64,000 nucleotides of DNA from assembly GCF_002156385.1 (NCBI RefSeq), contig NZ_MVJM01000003.1, forward strand, positions 414,751 to 478,750, in the 5' to 3' direction. The position numbers were made by a program, and so were the translations under genes. Under the pieces are notes generated by a model, which made no database searches, had not been told where the DNA came from, and saw only the letters and a list, made by a program, of their open reading frames with translations. Shown piece by piece: positions 51,795 to 60,797 of the stretch (positions within the stretch are counted from its first letter, which is position 1; each line of letters starts with the position of its first letter). This DNA comes from Halalkalibacter urbisdiaboli (GTDB lineage: Bacteria > Bacillota > Bacilli > Bacillales > Bacillaceae_D).

Positions 51795-52306
51795 CAGAAT
51801 GGTTTAAAGTAGGAAAAATCGTCAACACTCATGGTGTAAGAGGAGAAGTGCGGGTCATTTCATCTACAGATTTTGCAGAAGAGCGCTATGCAAAAGGAAC
51901 GGAGCTAATGATTCGTCTCGAAGACAAAGAAATACCTGTAATTGTTGCTCATCACAGAACACATAAAAATTTCGATTTATTGCAATTTGAAGGGTATCCA
52001 TCTATTAATGAAGTTGAAAAGTTTAAAGGAAGCCAGCTTTTCGTTTCTGGGGAATATTTAGAAGATCTAAATGAAGGTGAGTTTTATTATCACGAGATTA
52101 TTGGTTGTACGGTTGTAACAGAAGACGAAGAAGAGCTGGGAATAGTGAAGGAAATCATTGAAACGGGAGCCAATGATGTGTGGGTGATTCAACGAAAAGG
52201 TGGAGGCAAGGACGTGCTTATTCCTTATATTGAATCTGTTGTGCAAGAGGTAGATGTTGAACAGAAAAAAATTCACATTCATCTTCTAGAGGGGCTAATA
52301 GATTAA
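51791..52306 (+). CDS. rimM: Ribosome maturation factor RimM
   Basis: A 171-residue 16S rRNA processing factor binding S19 in the 30S head. The N-terminal domain starts [19 protein letters not shown]. The C-terminal PRC barrel has [19 protein letters not shown]. It begins within the ylqD stop and shares one base with trmD, so ylqD-rimM-trmD are coupled. Confidence 0.96.
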   Translation: MTEWFKVGKIVNTHGVRGEVRVISSTDFAEERYAKGTELMIRLEDKEIPVIVAHHRTHKNFDLLQFEGYPSINEVEKFKGSQLFVSGEYLEDLNEGEFYYHEIIGCTVVTEDEEELGIVKEIIETGANDVWVIQRKGGGKDVLIPYIESVVQEVDVEQKKIHIHLLEGLID

Positions 52307-53046
52307 TGAAAATTGATGTATTAACACTATTTCCGGAAATGTTTACTGGGGTTTTTGGTTCATCGATCTTAAAGCATGCAGAACAAAATGGTGCGGTGTC
52401 TTTCGGAGTTGTAGATTTCCGGGAGTATGCGGATAATAAACATAAGAAAGTAGATGATTATCCGTATGGTGGAGGAGCAGGAATGGTTTTACGTGCGCAG
52501 CCGATTTTTGATGCGGTTGATGCCTTAACAGAAACAATTGAAGACAAACCAAGAATTATTATGCTTTGTCCACAAGGTGAACGTTATACTCAAGCAAAAG
52601 CAGAAGAACTAGCAAATGAGAAGCATTTAATCCTTCTTTGTGGTCACTATGAAGGCTATGATGAGCGTGTACGAACCCATTTAGTAACCGATGAGATTTC
52701 GATCGGTGACTATGTTCTCACTGGTGGCGAATTAGGGGCTATGGTGATTGCTGACAGTGTGACTCGATTACTCCCTGGTGTGTTAGGTAATGAAGAATCA
52801 GCCGTTACAGATTCTTTTTCGACGGGTTTACTTGAGCACCCTCATTATACACGTCCAGCGGAATTTCGTGGTTTAAAGGTTCCAGATGTATTACTTTCTG
52901 GTCATCATAAAAATATTGAAGAATGGCGAAAGCTCGAATCTTTAAGACGAACATGGGAGCGGCGACCTGAATTAATTAATCATGAACGTTTAACGGAGGA
53001 AGAGAGAAAATGGTTACAAGAGTTGGAACTGCCTGATAAAAAATAA
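52306..53046 (+). CDS. trmD: tRNA (guanine-37-N1) methyltransferase
   Basis: A 246-residue SPOUT enzyme that makes m1G37 to prevent frameshifting. [12 protein letters not shown] at the start, [26 protein letters not shown] and the trefoil-knot SAM loop [16 protein letters not shown] are all present. Followed by rplS, whose separate leader and promoter allow uncoupled expression. Confidence 0.97.
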   Translation: MKIDVLTLFPEMFTGVFGSSILKHAEQNGAVSFGVVDFREYADNKHKKVDDYPYGGGAGMVLRAQPIFDAVDALTETIEDKPRIIMLCPQGERYTQAKAEELANEKHLILLCGHYEGYDERVRTHLVTDEISIGDYVLTGGELGAMVIADSVTRLLPGVLGNEESAVTDSFSTGLLEHPHYTRPAEFRGLKVPDVLLSGHHKNIEEWRKLESLRRTWERRPELINHERLTEEERKWLQELELPDKK

Positions 53047-53075
53047 CAACCTTGAAGAAAAACTTTTCTGAAACC

Positions 53076-53104
53076 TTGTGCTTCCATGTTCTCTATGCTA
53101 TTAT
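53076..53104 (+). promoter_or_regulatory. Promoter for rplS
   Basis: TTGTGC (53076-53081), 17 bases, TATTAT (53099-53104) preceded by TGC, an extended -10. The start would be near 53111. Confidence 0.6.
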
Positions 53105-53109
53105 AATCT

Positions 53110-53189
53110 TTGTGGCTTAGGCCAGTGATTACGATGTTCCGCTGCAGAGTTACCTGATAAGAGCATCTGTATGGAAGGAGTGGAATTAT
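53110..53189 (+). promoter_or_regulatory. Probable L19 ribosomal protein leader
   Basis: About 80 bases of 5' UTR with conserved-looking GATGTTCCGCTGC, GTTACCTGATAAGAGCATC; GATG can pair with CATC around the GTTACC segment. This resembles the autoregulatory L19 leader reported from Bacillus. I rely on memory of that motif rather than an alignment. Confidence 0.55.
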
Positions 53190-53534
53190 ATGAACAACAT
53201 TATCCGTGAAATTACTAGTGAGCAATTACGTAGTGATATCCCTTCGTTTCGCCCAGGTGATACGTTAGTGATCCACGTTAAAGTTGTTGAGGGAACTCGT
53301 GAACGTATCCAGTTATTCGAAGGCGTTGTTATTAAGCGTCGTGGTACTGGAATTAGCGAAACTTTCACAGCTCGTAAGGTTTCTTACGGTGTAGGCGTTG
53401 AACGTACATTCCCATTACATTCACCGAAAATCGCTAAGATTGAAGTGAAGCGTCGCGGTAAAGTACGTCGTGCTAAACTTTACTATCTACGTGCATTACG
53501 TGGAAAAGCGGCTCGTATTAAAGAAATTCGATAA
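53190..53534 (+). CDS. rplS: 50S ribosomal protein L19
   Basis: A 114-residue L19 at the 30S-50S interface. Core [39 protein letters not shown] and [14 protein letters not shown] are complete. ATG follows GGAAGGAGTG. A terminator follows immediately. Confidence 0.97.
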   Translation: MNNIIREITSEQLRSDIPSFRPGDTLVIHVKVVEGTRERIQLFEGVVIKRRGTGISETFTARKVSYGVGVERTFPLHSPKIAKIEVKRRGKVRRAKLYYLRALRGKAARIKEIR

Positions 53535-53542
53535 GTACAAAA

Positions 53543-53574
53543 GAAAGGAGCTTAGGCAACTAAGCTTCTTTTTT
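53543..53574 (+). terminator. Intrinsic terminator after rplS
   Basis: AAGGAGCTTAG pairs with CTAAGCTTCTT (one mismatch) around GCAA, followed by TTTTT. Confidence 0.85.
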
Positions 53575-53627
53575 CATCAAAGAAGCGTTTCATAAAAAAG
53601 TTAATCTGACCCGTCCTTCAAAGAGTA

Positions 53628-53636
53628 TGTTAAAAT
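53628..53636 (+). promoter_or_regulatory. Extended -10 element before the signal peptidase gene
   Basis: TGTTAAAAT matches an extended -10; no good -35 is visible at the usual distance. Confidence 0.4.
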
Positions 53637-53671
53637 AAAAAAATGAAATAGAATTCATGGAGGAAACCTAC

Positions 53672-54223
53672 ATGACAAAGGCCAAATCAGATTCATGGGA
53701 ATGGGTAAAAGCTGTTGCAATTGCACTTGTTCTTGCATTTGTTATCCGTTATTTTTTGTTTGCACCAATCGTCGTTGATGGGCAATCAATGATGCCAACA
53801 CTGGAACACAGTGATCGAATGATCGTTGATAAAATTAGTTATGTCATTGGTGAGCCTAATCGGTTTGATATTATTGTATTCCATGCTCCAGATGGTAAAG
53901 ACTATATAAAGAGGGTAATTGGCCTTCCAGGAGATAAGGTTGAGTATCGTGGCGATGTTCTTTATGTAAATGATGAACCGATAGAAGAACCTTATTTGGA
54001 CGAGTTAAAGCAGGTGTATAAAGGGGAAAGTTTAACAAGTGATTTTCAACTTGTGGAAGTCACTAGTGAAACGGTTGTTCCAGAAGAACATCTTTTTGTA
54101 TTAGGAGATAACCGTCGTCATAGTAAGGACAGTCGCGACATTGGAACCGTCCATATAGATAAAGTGGTAGGGAAAGCTAACGTTGTTTTCTGGCCAATTT
54201 CAGATATTCGAATCGCAAAGTAG
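53672..54223 (+). CDS. lepB: Type I signal peptidase
   Basis: A 183-residue SipS-type signal peptidase, anchored by one N-terminal helix (~10-31) with its active site outside. Catalytic Ser39 ([10 protein letters not shown]) and Lys80 ([12 protein letters not shown]) are present, with the [14 protein letters not shown] box near residue 148. ATG 53672 follows GGAGGAAA; an ATG at 53657 overlaps the ribosome site. B. subtilis lacks a signal peptidase here, but some other Bacillaceae carry one between rplS and rbgA. Confidence 0.95.
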   Translation: MTKAKSDSWEWVKAVAIALVLAFVIRYFLFAPIVVDGQSMMPTLEHSDRMIVDKISYVIGEPNRFDIIVFHAPDGKDYIKRVIGLPGDKVEYRGDVLYVNDEPIEEPYLDELKQVYKGESLTSDFQLVEVTSETVVPEEHLFVLGDNRRHSKDSRDIGTVHIDKVVGKANVVFWPISDIRIAK

Positions 54224-54231
54224 GTGAAGAA

Positions 54232-55086
54232 GTGACGAAAACGATTCAATGGTTTCCGGGCCATATGGCTAAAGCTAGAAGAGAAGTTACGGAGAAGTTA
54301 AAATTAATTGATGTTGTCATTGAGTTATTAGATGCAAGGGTCCCACTATCGTCGCGTAATCCAATGATAGATGAGATTGTTGCTCATAAACCGCGTCTTA
54401 TTCTTTTAAATAAAACAGATTTAGCTGATCCAAATGTGACAGCTCAATGGAAACGTTGGTTTGAACAAAAAGGGGCAATGGTTCTTTCAATTAACTCACA
54501 AACAGGAAAAGGAACTGAACAAATCGCTGCCGCTTGTCAGCAGCTTGCTAGTGCATTACTGGAAAAGCTGAGGTCGAAAGGAATGAAACCCCGAGCGATC
54601 CGGGCAATGATATTAGGGATACCAAATGTAGGGAAATCAACTTTGATTAACCGTCTTGCCTCTAAGAAAATCGCAAAGGTTGGTGACAGACCCGGAATAA
54701 CAAAGCAACAGCAATGGATAAAGGTGGGTACAGAACTTGAATTATTAGATACCCCGGGGATTCTGTGGCCTAAATTTGAAGATCAAATAACGGGATTTCG
54801 TTTAGCTGCTACTGGGGCGATTAAAGATGAGTTACTTGATTTTCAGGATGTTGCTTTGTTTGTATTAAATTATTTAAAGGATGAATACCCTGACAGAGTC
54901 AAGGAGCGATACAAGTTAGAGCAAGTACCTGATGAAGGACTGGAGCTTTTCGACGCAATTGGTAGGAAAAGAGGATGTTTGCTTTCCGGTGGCTATATTG
55001 ATTACGACAAAGCTGCAGAGATTATTTTGAGAGAGCTTCGTTCTGGAACACTTGGACAGATTACGCTGGAGAAGCCATCTAATTAA
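54232..55086 (+). CDS. rbgA: Ribosome biogenesis GTPase RbgA (YlqF)
   Basis: A 284-residue circularly permuted GTPase needed for late 50S assembly with L6. Order: G4 LLNKTDLAD (near residue 61), G1 [14 protein letters not shown] (near residue 127), G3 DTPGILWP, then a C-terminal ANTAR-like helical domain. GTG start at 54232 with TAGGTGAAG upstream, eight bases after lepB. Confidence 0.96.
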   Translation: MTKTIQWFPGHMAKARREVTEKLKLIDVVIELLDARVPLSSRNPMIDEIVAHKPRLILLNKTDLADPNVTAQWKRWFEQKGAMVLSINSQTGKGTEQIAAACQQLASALLEKLRSKGMKPRAIRAMILGIPNVGKSTLINRLASKKIAKVGDRPGITKQQQWIKVGTELELLDTPGILWPKFEDQITGFRLAATGAIKDELLDFQDVALFVLNYLKDEYPDRVKERYKLEQVPDEGLELFDAIGRKRGCLLSGGYIDYDKAAEIILRELRSGTLGQITLEKPSN

Positions 55087-55092
55087 TTGGAA

Positions 55093-55134
55093 GCCGTTAG
55101 AAAAACACTTTTCCGTTTTTCTAACGGCTTTTTT
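55093..55134 (+). terminator. Intrinsic terminator after rbgA
   Basis: A perfect 13-bp stem GCCGTTAGAAAAA/TTTTTCTAACGGC followed by six T. Confidence 0.92.
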
Positions 55135-55196
55135 ATGATGCCATAAAGTTTATGTTACATGATGACGATATAATAGATAGAAGAAAGGTGAGACGA

Positions 55197-55964
55197 ATGA
55201 AGCGACTGGCAATTAAAGAAATTGAAAAACTATTAGATTATGAAACAAATATTGAAATGGGTTTTATTGAAGAATTGCGATTAGATGAACGGAAAGGTGT
55301 ACAGCAATTACTTAGAAAATACGATAAGAAACGGGAGCATGTAGCAGCATTAGAAGCTATGCACGATAGTATGTGCGAACATGAGAGACAATTAAGAACA
55401 ACGGGGTATAGAGCAATTGCTGGACTGGATGAGGTAGGAAGAGGCCCTTTAGCAGGTCCCGTTGTTGCTGCAGCTGTTGTACTTCCACCCCAATTTCAAT
55501 TACTAGGTTTAACTGATTCAAAAAAGCTTTCAAAAGAAAAACGAGAACTATTTTACAAGGAAATAAAAAAACAAGCAACTGCATATTCCATTGCGACTGT
55601 AGATGCTCGAACTATTGATGAAATAAATATTTATCAAGCAACAAAGTTAGCCATGACTAAGGCGGTTAAGGGATTAGGTATTGATGTTGATTATTTACTT
55701 TTAGATGCAATTAATCTATCACTACCTATTAAACAACTTTCGTTAATTAAAGGTGACCAAAAAAGTCTTTCAATTGCTGCTAGTTCTGTTTTAGCGAAAG
55801 TAACAAGGGATCGATATATGGAAGAATTGGATCAAAAGTACCCAGAGTATGGTTTTTCAAAACATGTTGGTTATGGAACGAAAGAACATTTAGAGGCTAT
55901 TAACCAATATGGTATTACTCCGGAACATAGACGATCGTTTCGACCAATTAAAGAGGGCTGTTAA
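55197..55964 (+). CDS. rnhB: Ribonuclease HII
   Basis: A 255-residue RNase HII, same length as in B. subtilis, removing ribonucleotides from DNA. An N-terminal substrate-binding extension (~1-70) precedes the catalytic core with GLDEVGRGPLAGPV (Asp-Glu pair), DAINLSLPIKQLS (third Asp) and the late Asp in SVLAKVTRDRYM. ATG 55197 follows GAAAGGTGA; an in-frame start at 55152 adds 15 non-homologous residues. Confidence 0.95.
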   Translation: MKRLAIKEIEKLLDYETNIEMGFIEELRLDERKGVQQLLRKYDKKREHVAALEAMHDSMCEHERQLRTTGYRAIAGLDEVGRGPLAGPVVAAAVVLPPQFQLLGLTDSKKLSKEKRELFYKEIKKQATAYSIATVDARTIDEINIYQATKLAMTKAVKGLGIDVDYLLLDAINLSLPIKQLSLIKGDQKSLSIAASSVLAKVTRDRYMEELDQKYPEYGFSKHVGYGTKEHLEAINQYGITPEHRRSFRPIKEGC

Positions 55965-55984
55965 TACATATCAAAAAGGGAAGG

Positions 55985-57733
55985 GTGACCGAGGTGCTAC
56001 ATTCACAAATTCAGCATCAGAACATAAGAAAATCTGAGTGGCAATCCGTTAGGTCACTATCGTTTTCACAAGGTCAGGTTTTTAAAGGAAGGATTACCAA
56101 GCTTTATCCGAATAATCTTGCCTCATTAACAGTTCGAGGAATGGCTATAACAGCTAGACTCGAAGCGGCATTAACAGCAGGTCAAAGTTACTGGTTTGAG
56201 GTAGAGGAAAGCAGTGGGATTCCAAGGCTCAAAGTACTAGCCGACAACCGCCTTCAGAATCGAGAAGGTTCTCCAAGCCAAGAAATGCTTAAGCAGTTAG
56301 GGCTTCCACAAACAAAGGCAATGGAAGCACTAATAAAACAATTCTCGAGTGAACAAATACCTTTTACGAAAGATACGATTTTTTCAGCGGCTCAATTACT
56401 CACCAAATTAAACCGTTTTGATAAAGAGACACTCCTCCTTCTGCAAGGAATGATTCAAAGACAAATACCTTTGACAAGGGAGACATTTCTAGCTTTTCAA
56501 GCGACACAGCAGCAAGGCCCATTTAGTGAACAACTTTTTCAATTGGTTAGTGAAGCTAATCAGTTTAATCAACCGGGGGCCAAACAATTGGGAGAAGTAG
56601 TAAACCAGTTTTTAACGGCAAGCCAGCTTCCAAGTACACGTTCACCGATAAGTGAACTAATCATGATGTTTTCAAGCAATGGTTTTCCACAGCAGGTAAG
56701 AGAAGGTGCTCACACATTATTAGAACGGCTAGGGATAATTGAAGAAGGCGTTTCGAAGGAGCAAATTTACACACAATTTCGTGAGGCGTTGCTACGACCT
56801 GAAAACCGTATTCTAATCGAACAGCTTTGGCCTGATTTGGGAGGTGGAAGACAAGGACTAGATATCACTTCTTTTGATAAAAAAACGTTATTTGAGTTAT
56901 TCATGTCACGGTTAACAATTCCTGCTGGGAAAGAAGCGAATGCTTCACTCAAGCTTCTTATACAATTATTTCAACCGAATCTTACAATTGAGCGAGTTCA
57001 ACAGAATTGGAATCAATTACTTAATCAATCATTACCAGCTACAGAACGACTTGCTCTGCAACAGGCACTAGAAAGTACATTTACACAACAAACTCCAGGA
57101 CGACCTTTAACCAACCATTTTCAAAACGTTTTACAGCTTTTAGGGTATCAACATGAAAGCGAAATGATAACCTTATTACAGGGTGATGTAAGAGAGGGAG
57201 AGCAATCCGAAAGACTGAAAGCTTCATTATTGGCAATGCAACAGGAAGAGCTTCCTTCTGGGTTGAAAGATAAATTGAATCAGCTTATTAACCGGATTAC
57301 AGGTCAACAATTGCTTGCACAAGAGCAGGCAGGTCCTCTTCAACACATAGTCCTACAAGTTCCTTTGTCATTTGGGGCATTTAAAACTGACATGACAATG
57401 CACTGGGAAGGAAAAAAAACAAAAGATGGCAAACTAGATCCTAACCATTGTCGAATATTGTTTTATTTAACATTAGAAGGCTTAGAGGAGACGATTGTAG
57501 ATGTTCAAATTCATAATCGAGTAATGGCAGTTACGATTTTTAATGAAAGAGAGCGGCCTGAAGGACTTATTCAGTTATTACTACCATCTTTAAAAAAATC
57601 TTTAGCAAACCATGATTACCAACTTTTATCGTTGTCCTGGAAGGAAATGAAAGAAGTCAATGCACCACAGAGTAAGGCAAAAGAAGCGTATCAGCAACAA
57701 GTAGGTTATCAAGGGGTTGATGTTCGGATATGA
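55985..57733 (+). CDS. YlqG-like protein with a FliK-like C-terminal region
   Basis: A 582-residue, Gln/Leu-rich protein in the place of B. subtilis ylqG. The N-terminus (~20-90) looks like a small beta domain (GQVFKGRITKLYPNNLASLTV). The middle is helical and low in charge. The last ~120 residues (QVPLSFGAFKTDMTMHWEG, FYLTLEGLEETIVDVQIHN, PSLKKSLANHDYQLLSLSW) resemble the hook-length-control C-terminal fold of FliK. Start is GTG 55985, with GTG 55994 as alternative. It overlaps by four bases a gene for an FlhB-like protein, the natural partner of FliK. Function unproven; similarity judged by eye. Confidence 0.75.
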   Translation: MTEVLHSQIQHQNIRKSEWQSVRSLSFSQGQVFKGRITKLYPNNLASLTVRGMAITARLEAALTAGQSYWFEVEESSGIPRLKVLADNRLQNREGSPSQEMLKQLGLPQTKAMEALIKQFSSEQIPFTKDTIFSAAQLLTKLNRFDKETLLLLQGMIQRQIPLTRETFLAFQATQQQGPFSEQLFQLVSEANQFNQPGAKQLGEVVNQFLTASQLPSTRSPISELIMMFSSNGFPQQVREGAHTLLERLGIIEEGVSKEQIYTQFREALLRPENRILIEQLWPDLGGGRQGLDITSFDKKTLFELFMSRLTIPAGKEANASLKLLIQLFQPNLTIERVQQNWNQLLNQSLPATERLALQQALESTFTQQTPGRPLTNHFQNVLQLLGYQHESEMITLLQGDVREGEQSERLKASLLAMQQEELPSGLKDKLNQLINRITGQQLLAQEQAGPLQHIVLQVPLSFGAFKTDMTMHWEGKKTKDGKLDPNHCRILFYLTLEGLEETIVDVQIHNRVMAVTIFNERERPEGLIQLLLPSLKKSLANHDYQLLSLSWKEMKEVNAPQSKAKEAYQQQVGYQGVDVRI

Positions 57734-57996
57734 ATGAGAATACTAAGAAACGAGCAGTTGCACTTAAATATGATTCCAAAAATAGTGAAGCCCCAAAGGT
57801 GGTTGGAAAAGGGGCTGGCTTTGTTGCAGAGGAAATCTTAAAACGTGCTAAGGAACATCAAATACCGATACAAGAGGACCCGACTTTAATTGAATTACTA
57901 GGTCAGCTTGAGATTAATCAGACTATTCCTCCCGAGCTGTATGAAGTTGTTGCGGAAGTATTTGCGTTTTTATATCGGATAGATCGAAATTTATAA
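57730..57996 (+). CDS. ylqH: FlhB/EscU C-terminal-domain-like protein (YlqH)
   Basis: An 88-residue soluble protein equal to the cytoplasmic domain of FlhB-type export switches: KKRAVALKYDSKNSEAPKVV, GKGAGFVAEEILKRAKEHQI, EDPTLIELLGQL and the ending ELYEVVAEVFAFLYRI. The self-cleavage motif NPTH expected just before AVALKYD is absent, as is the membrane domain. Translationally coupled to the FliK-like gene (ATGA overlap). Outside any flagellar operon; role unknown. Confidence 0.85.
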   Translation: MNENTKKRAVALKYDSKNSEAPKVVGKGAGFVAEEILKRAKEHQIPIQEDPTLIELLGQLEINQTIPPELYEVVAEVFAFLYRIDRNL

Positions 57997-58001
57997 TTTT
58001 T

Positions 58002-58045
58002 GGTACTGTTAGTCTAAGCTGGACATACTAACAGTGCCGTTTTTT
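58002..58045 (+). terminator. Intrinsic terminator after ylqH
   Basis: GGTACTGTTAGT (58002-58013) pairs with ACTAACAGTGCC (58027-58038), followed by a T run. Confidence 0.88.
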
Positions 58046-58092
58046 GATCTGTATTGTAAAAAAACGGTCCAAACAGTAAGGAGGGAAGATAG

Positions 58093-58269
58093 ATGCAATC
58101 AAACAAGTTAGTCGTACCTGAAGTGGAGTCTTTTATTGAAACGTATAAAGAAGAAATTGCACATGAATTTGGTGTTTTTCATTCTGTGCAAGAAATGGAT
58201 GCTAAGGCAAAGGACATGACAAGAACGATTTTAACGAAATCGGAAAAACGTGATTGTCATGAAAAATAA
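58093..58269 (+). CDS. Short alpha/beta-type small acid-soluble spore protein-like
   Basis: A 58-residue protein, shorter than standard SASPs (60-75) and below common gene-calling limits. It contains VPEVESFIETYKEEIAHEFGV, in which EIAHEFGV matches the GPR protease site (E-I/F-A-x-E-F-G-V) of DNA-binding spore proteins. The second SASP block (normally TARxNGSVGGEITKRLV) is degenerate, seen only as DMTRTILTKSEK. AAGGAGGGAAGATAG upstream is a strong ribosome site. CATACTA at 58024-58030 resembles a forespore sigma-G -10 but lies in the terminator stem. Might bind spore DNA or have diverged. Overlaps the next small frame. Confidence 0.75.
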   Translation: MQSNKLVVPEVESFIETYKEEIAHEFGVFHSVQEMDAKAKDMTRTILTKSEKRDCHEK

Positions 58270-58453
58270 AAAGCAAGAAAATAGGCAAGCCGAACAAACA
58301 CCTCTTGATTATTGGGATGAAACTATAGATCCTGCAACGATGAGTGGAGATCATTGGGTAGAATCCAACCTAAAAGCAATGGAAAATCAGCATGATCCCG
58401 CTGCTATGTTTATGCACCCAACACAAAATAGTGAGGGAAAAGGTACCGAGTAA
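58259..58453 (+). CDS. Small hypothetical protein
   Basis: A 64-residue hydrophilic, acidic-aromatic frame (PLDYWDETIDPATMSGDHWV) with no signal peptide or membrane segment. I do not recognise it. ATG 58259 lies inside the 3' end of the SASP-like gene (11-base overlap), with no clear ribosome site, so it would rely on coupling; a GTG at 58250 adds three residues. The overlap suggests co-expression during sporulation. Confidence 0.5.
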   Translation: MKNKKQENRQAEQTPLDYWDETIDPATMSGDHWVESNLKAMENQHDPAAMFMHPTQNSEGKGTE

Positions 58454-58482
58454 ATTAAAAAATTGTAAAGAAATTGTCGCAA

Positions 58483-58500
58483 GGAGGGTATTTACCCTCC
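58483..58500 (+). terminator. Small GC-rich hairpin before sucC
   Basis: GGAGGGTA pairs with TACCCTCC around TT. Only a few bases follow before A-rich sequence, so termination is doubtful; it separates the small genes from the sucCD leader. Confidence 0.4.
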
Positions 58501-58602
58501 CAAAATGTTTAAAACAATGCTAAAATAAAGGAGGATTTAGCCATTCGTCCATATAATACTAGAATGGCAAGGCAAGTAAATTGATAGGAGGCTGGAGAGA
58601 GA

Positions 58603-59763
58603 ATGAATATCCATGAGTATCAAGGGAAAGAACTCCTACGCAAGTATGGAGTAGCTGTACCAAACGGAAAAGTTGCGTTCTCAGTTGACGAAGCTGTTGA
58701 AGCAGCAAAAGAATTAGGTACACAAGTATGCGTTGTAAAAGCACAGATTCATGCAGGTGGCCGTGGTAAGGCTGGCGGTGTTAAGGTTGCTAAAAACCTT
58801 GATGAAGTTCGTACATATGCTGATGAGATTTTAGGTAAAACACTAGTTACTCATCAAACTGGACCTGAAGGAAAAGAAGTAAAGCGCTTACTAATTGAAG
58901 AAGGCTGCGATATTAAAAATGAATATTACATTGGTCTAGTATTAGACCGTGCTACATCTCGTGTTGTTCTTATGGCATCTGAAGAAGGTGGCACAGAAAT
59001 CGAAGAAGTAGCTGAAGCAACTCCAGAAAAAATCTTTAAAGAAGTGATTGACCCTGCTGTTGGTTTACAAGGGTTCCAAGCACGTCGTCTTGCTTTTAAC
59101 ATTAACATCCCAAAAGAGCTTGTTGGCCAAGCTGTTAAGTTTATGATGGGACTTTATAAAGTTTTCGTAGAAAAAGATTGTTCCATTGCTGAAATTAATC
59201 CACTTGTAACAACAGGTGATGGAAAAGTAATGGCACTTGATGCAAAGCTGAACTTTGATTCTAATGCATTATATCGTCAAAAAGATATTCTTGAGTACCG
59301 TGATTTAGAAGAAGAAGATCCGAAAGAAATCGAAGCTTCAAAGTTTGACTTAAGCTACATTTCATTAGATGGAAACATCGGTTGTATGGTAAATGGAGCT
59401 GGTTTAGCAATGGCGACAATGGATATTATCAAACACTATAATGGTGATCCAGCTAACTTCCTAGATGTTGGTGGCGGTGCCACAGCAGAAAAGGTAACGG
59501 AAGCATTTAAAATCATTCTTTCTGATGATGCTGTTAAAGGAATTTTCGTTAATATCTTCGGTGGAATTATGAAGTGTGACATTATTGCTGAAGGTGTTGT
59601 AGAAGCTACAAAGCAAGTCGGTCTTGAAATTCCACTTGTTGTTCGTTTAGAAGGTACAAATGTTGATTTAGGAAAGAAAATTCTTTCTGAGTCAGGTTTA
59701 AATATTACTGCTGCAGATTCAATGGCGGATGGCGCACAAAAAATCGTATCACTAGTGAAATAG
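58603..59763 (+). CDS. sucC: Succinyl-CoA ligase, beta subunit
   Basis: A 386-residue ATP-grasp subunit making ATP/GTP from succinyl-CoA in the citric acid cycle. [46 protein letters not shown] and [12 protein letters not shown] are diagnostic. ATG follows GGAGGCTGGAGAGAG. The 149-base leader has no confident promoter. sucD follows after 18 bases. Confidence 0.97.
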   Translation: MNIHEYQGKELLRKYGVAVPNGKVAFSVDEAVEAAKELGTQVCVVKAQIHAGGRGKAGGVKVAKNLDEVRTYADEILGKTLVTHQTGPEGKEVKRLLIEEGCDIKNEYYIGLVLDRATSRVVLMASEEGGTEIEEVAEATPEKIFKEVIDPAVGLQGFQARRLAFNINIPKELVGQAVKFMMGLYKVFVEKDCSIAEINPLVTTGDGKVMALDAKLNFDSNALYRQKDILEYRDLEEEDPKEIEASKFDLSYISLDGNIGCMVNGAGLAMATMDIIKHYNGDPANFLDVGGGATAEKVTEAFKIILSDDAVKGIFVNIFGGIMKCDIIAEGVVEATKQVGLEIPLVVRLEGTNVDLGKKILSESGLNITAADSMADGAQKIVSLVK

Positions 59764-59781
59764 AAAGGCGGGACGTGGAGA

Positions 59782-60696
59782 ATGAGTATCCTTATTAACA
59801 AAGATACAAAGGTCATTGTACAAGGGATTACTGGAGCAACTGGATTGTTCCATACGAAGCAAGCTGTTGAGTACGGAACAAACATCGTTGGTGGTGTAAC
59901 TCCTGGAAAAGGCGGAACAGAAGTAGAGGGAATTCCGGTATTTGATACAGTTGAGGATGCAGTAAAAGCAACAGGTGCAAATGCATCAGTTATTTATGTA
60001 CCACCTGCATTTGCTGCTGATGCAATTATGGAGGCTACAGACGCAGAATTAGATCTAGCTATTTGTATTACAGAAGGCATTCCTGTTATGGATATGGTTA
60101 ATGTAAAGCGTTACATGGAAGGTAAAAAAACACGTTTAATTGGACCGAACTGCCCAGGTGTTATTACACCTGAAGAATGTAAAATTGGTATTATGCCAGG
60201 ATATATTCACAACAAAGGTCATGTCGGCGTAGTTTCACGTTCTGGAACATTAACGTATGAAGCTGTACACCAACTTTCAACAAACGGGATTGGTCAATCT
60301 TCGGCAGTTGGTATCGGTGGAGACCCAGTAAACGGAACAGACTTCATTGATGTGTTAAATCTTTTCAACGAAGATCCCGACACTTATGCTGTAATCATGA
60401 TCGGTGAAATTGGTGGAACTGCTGAGGAAGAAGCAGCTGAATGGGTGAAAGCAAATATGACGAAACCTGTTGTCGGCTTTATCGGTGGTCAAACAGCGCC
60501 TCCAGGGAAGCGTATGGGGCATGCTGGTGCAATTATCTCTGGTGGTAAAGGTACTGCTGCTGAAAAAATTAAAACGATGGAAAGCTGCGGCATTAAGGTT
60601 GCTGAAACTCCATCGGTTATGGGTGAAACACTTATTTCAGTGCTAAAGGAAAAAGGATTACTTGAAAAGTGTATCACTCATGAAGTGGCAAAGTAA
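59782..60696 (+). CDS. sucD: Succinyl-CoA ligase, alpha subunit
   Basis: A 304-residue CoA-binding and phosphohistidine subunit. [20 protein letters not shown] (CoA-binding fold), [20 protein letters not shown], and [14 protein letters not shown] with the phosphorylated His are all intact. Ribosome site GGCGGGACGTGGAG. Works as a heterodimer or tetramer with SucC in the cytoplasm. Confidence 0.97.
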   Translation: MSILINKDTKVIVQGITGATGLFHTKQAVEYGTNIVGGVTPGKGGTEVEGIPVFDTVEDAVKATGANASVIYVPPAFAADAIMEATDAELDLAICITEGIPVMDMVNVKRYMEGKKTRLIGPNCPGVITPEECKIGIMPGYIHNKGHVGVVSRSGTLTYEAVHQLSTNGIGQSSAVGIGGDPVNGTDFIDVLNLFNEDPDTYAVIMIGEIGGTAEEEAAEWVKANMTKPVVGFIGGQTAPPGKRMGHAGAIISGGKGTAAEKIKTMESCGIKVAETPSVMGETLISVLKEKGLLEKCITHEVAK

Positions 60697-60703
60697 TTTT
60701 TTA

Positions 60704-60767
60704 TGAATGAGTGTTAACGCTCATTTCTTTAGGGGTGTCCCGATTTTAGTGGCACCCCTAATTTTAC
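60704..60767 (+). terminator. Double hairpin terminator after sucD
   Basis: First AATGAG-G/C-CTCATT (60704-60726) around TTAA, then AGGGGTG/CACCCCT (60731-60759) followed by a T-rich tail. Confidence 0.75.
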
Positions 60768-60797
60768 TTAGAAATATTAATAAAAGGATGTGCAAAC

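Noticed and set aside
58454-58602. Promoter for sucCD
   Set aside because: TAAAAT (58521-58526) and TATAAT (58552-58557) are present but neither has a convincing -35 at 16-18 bases, so no promoter is called.
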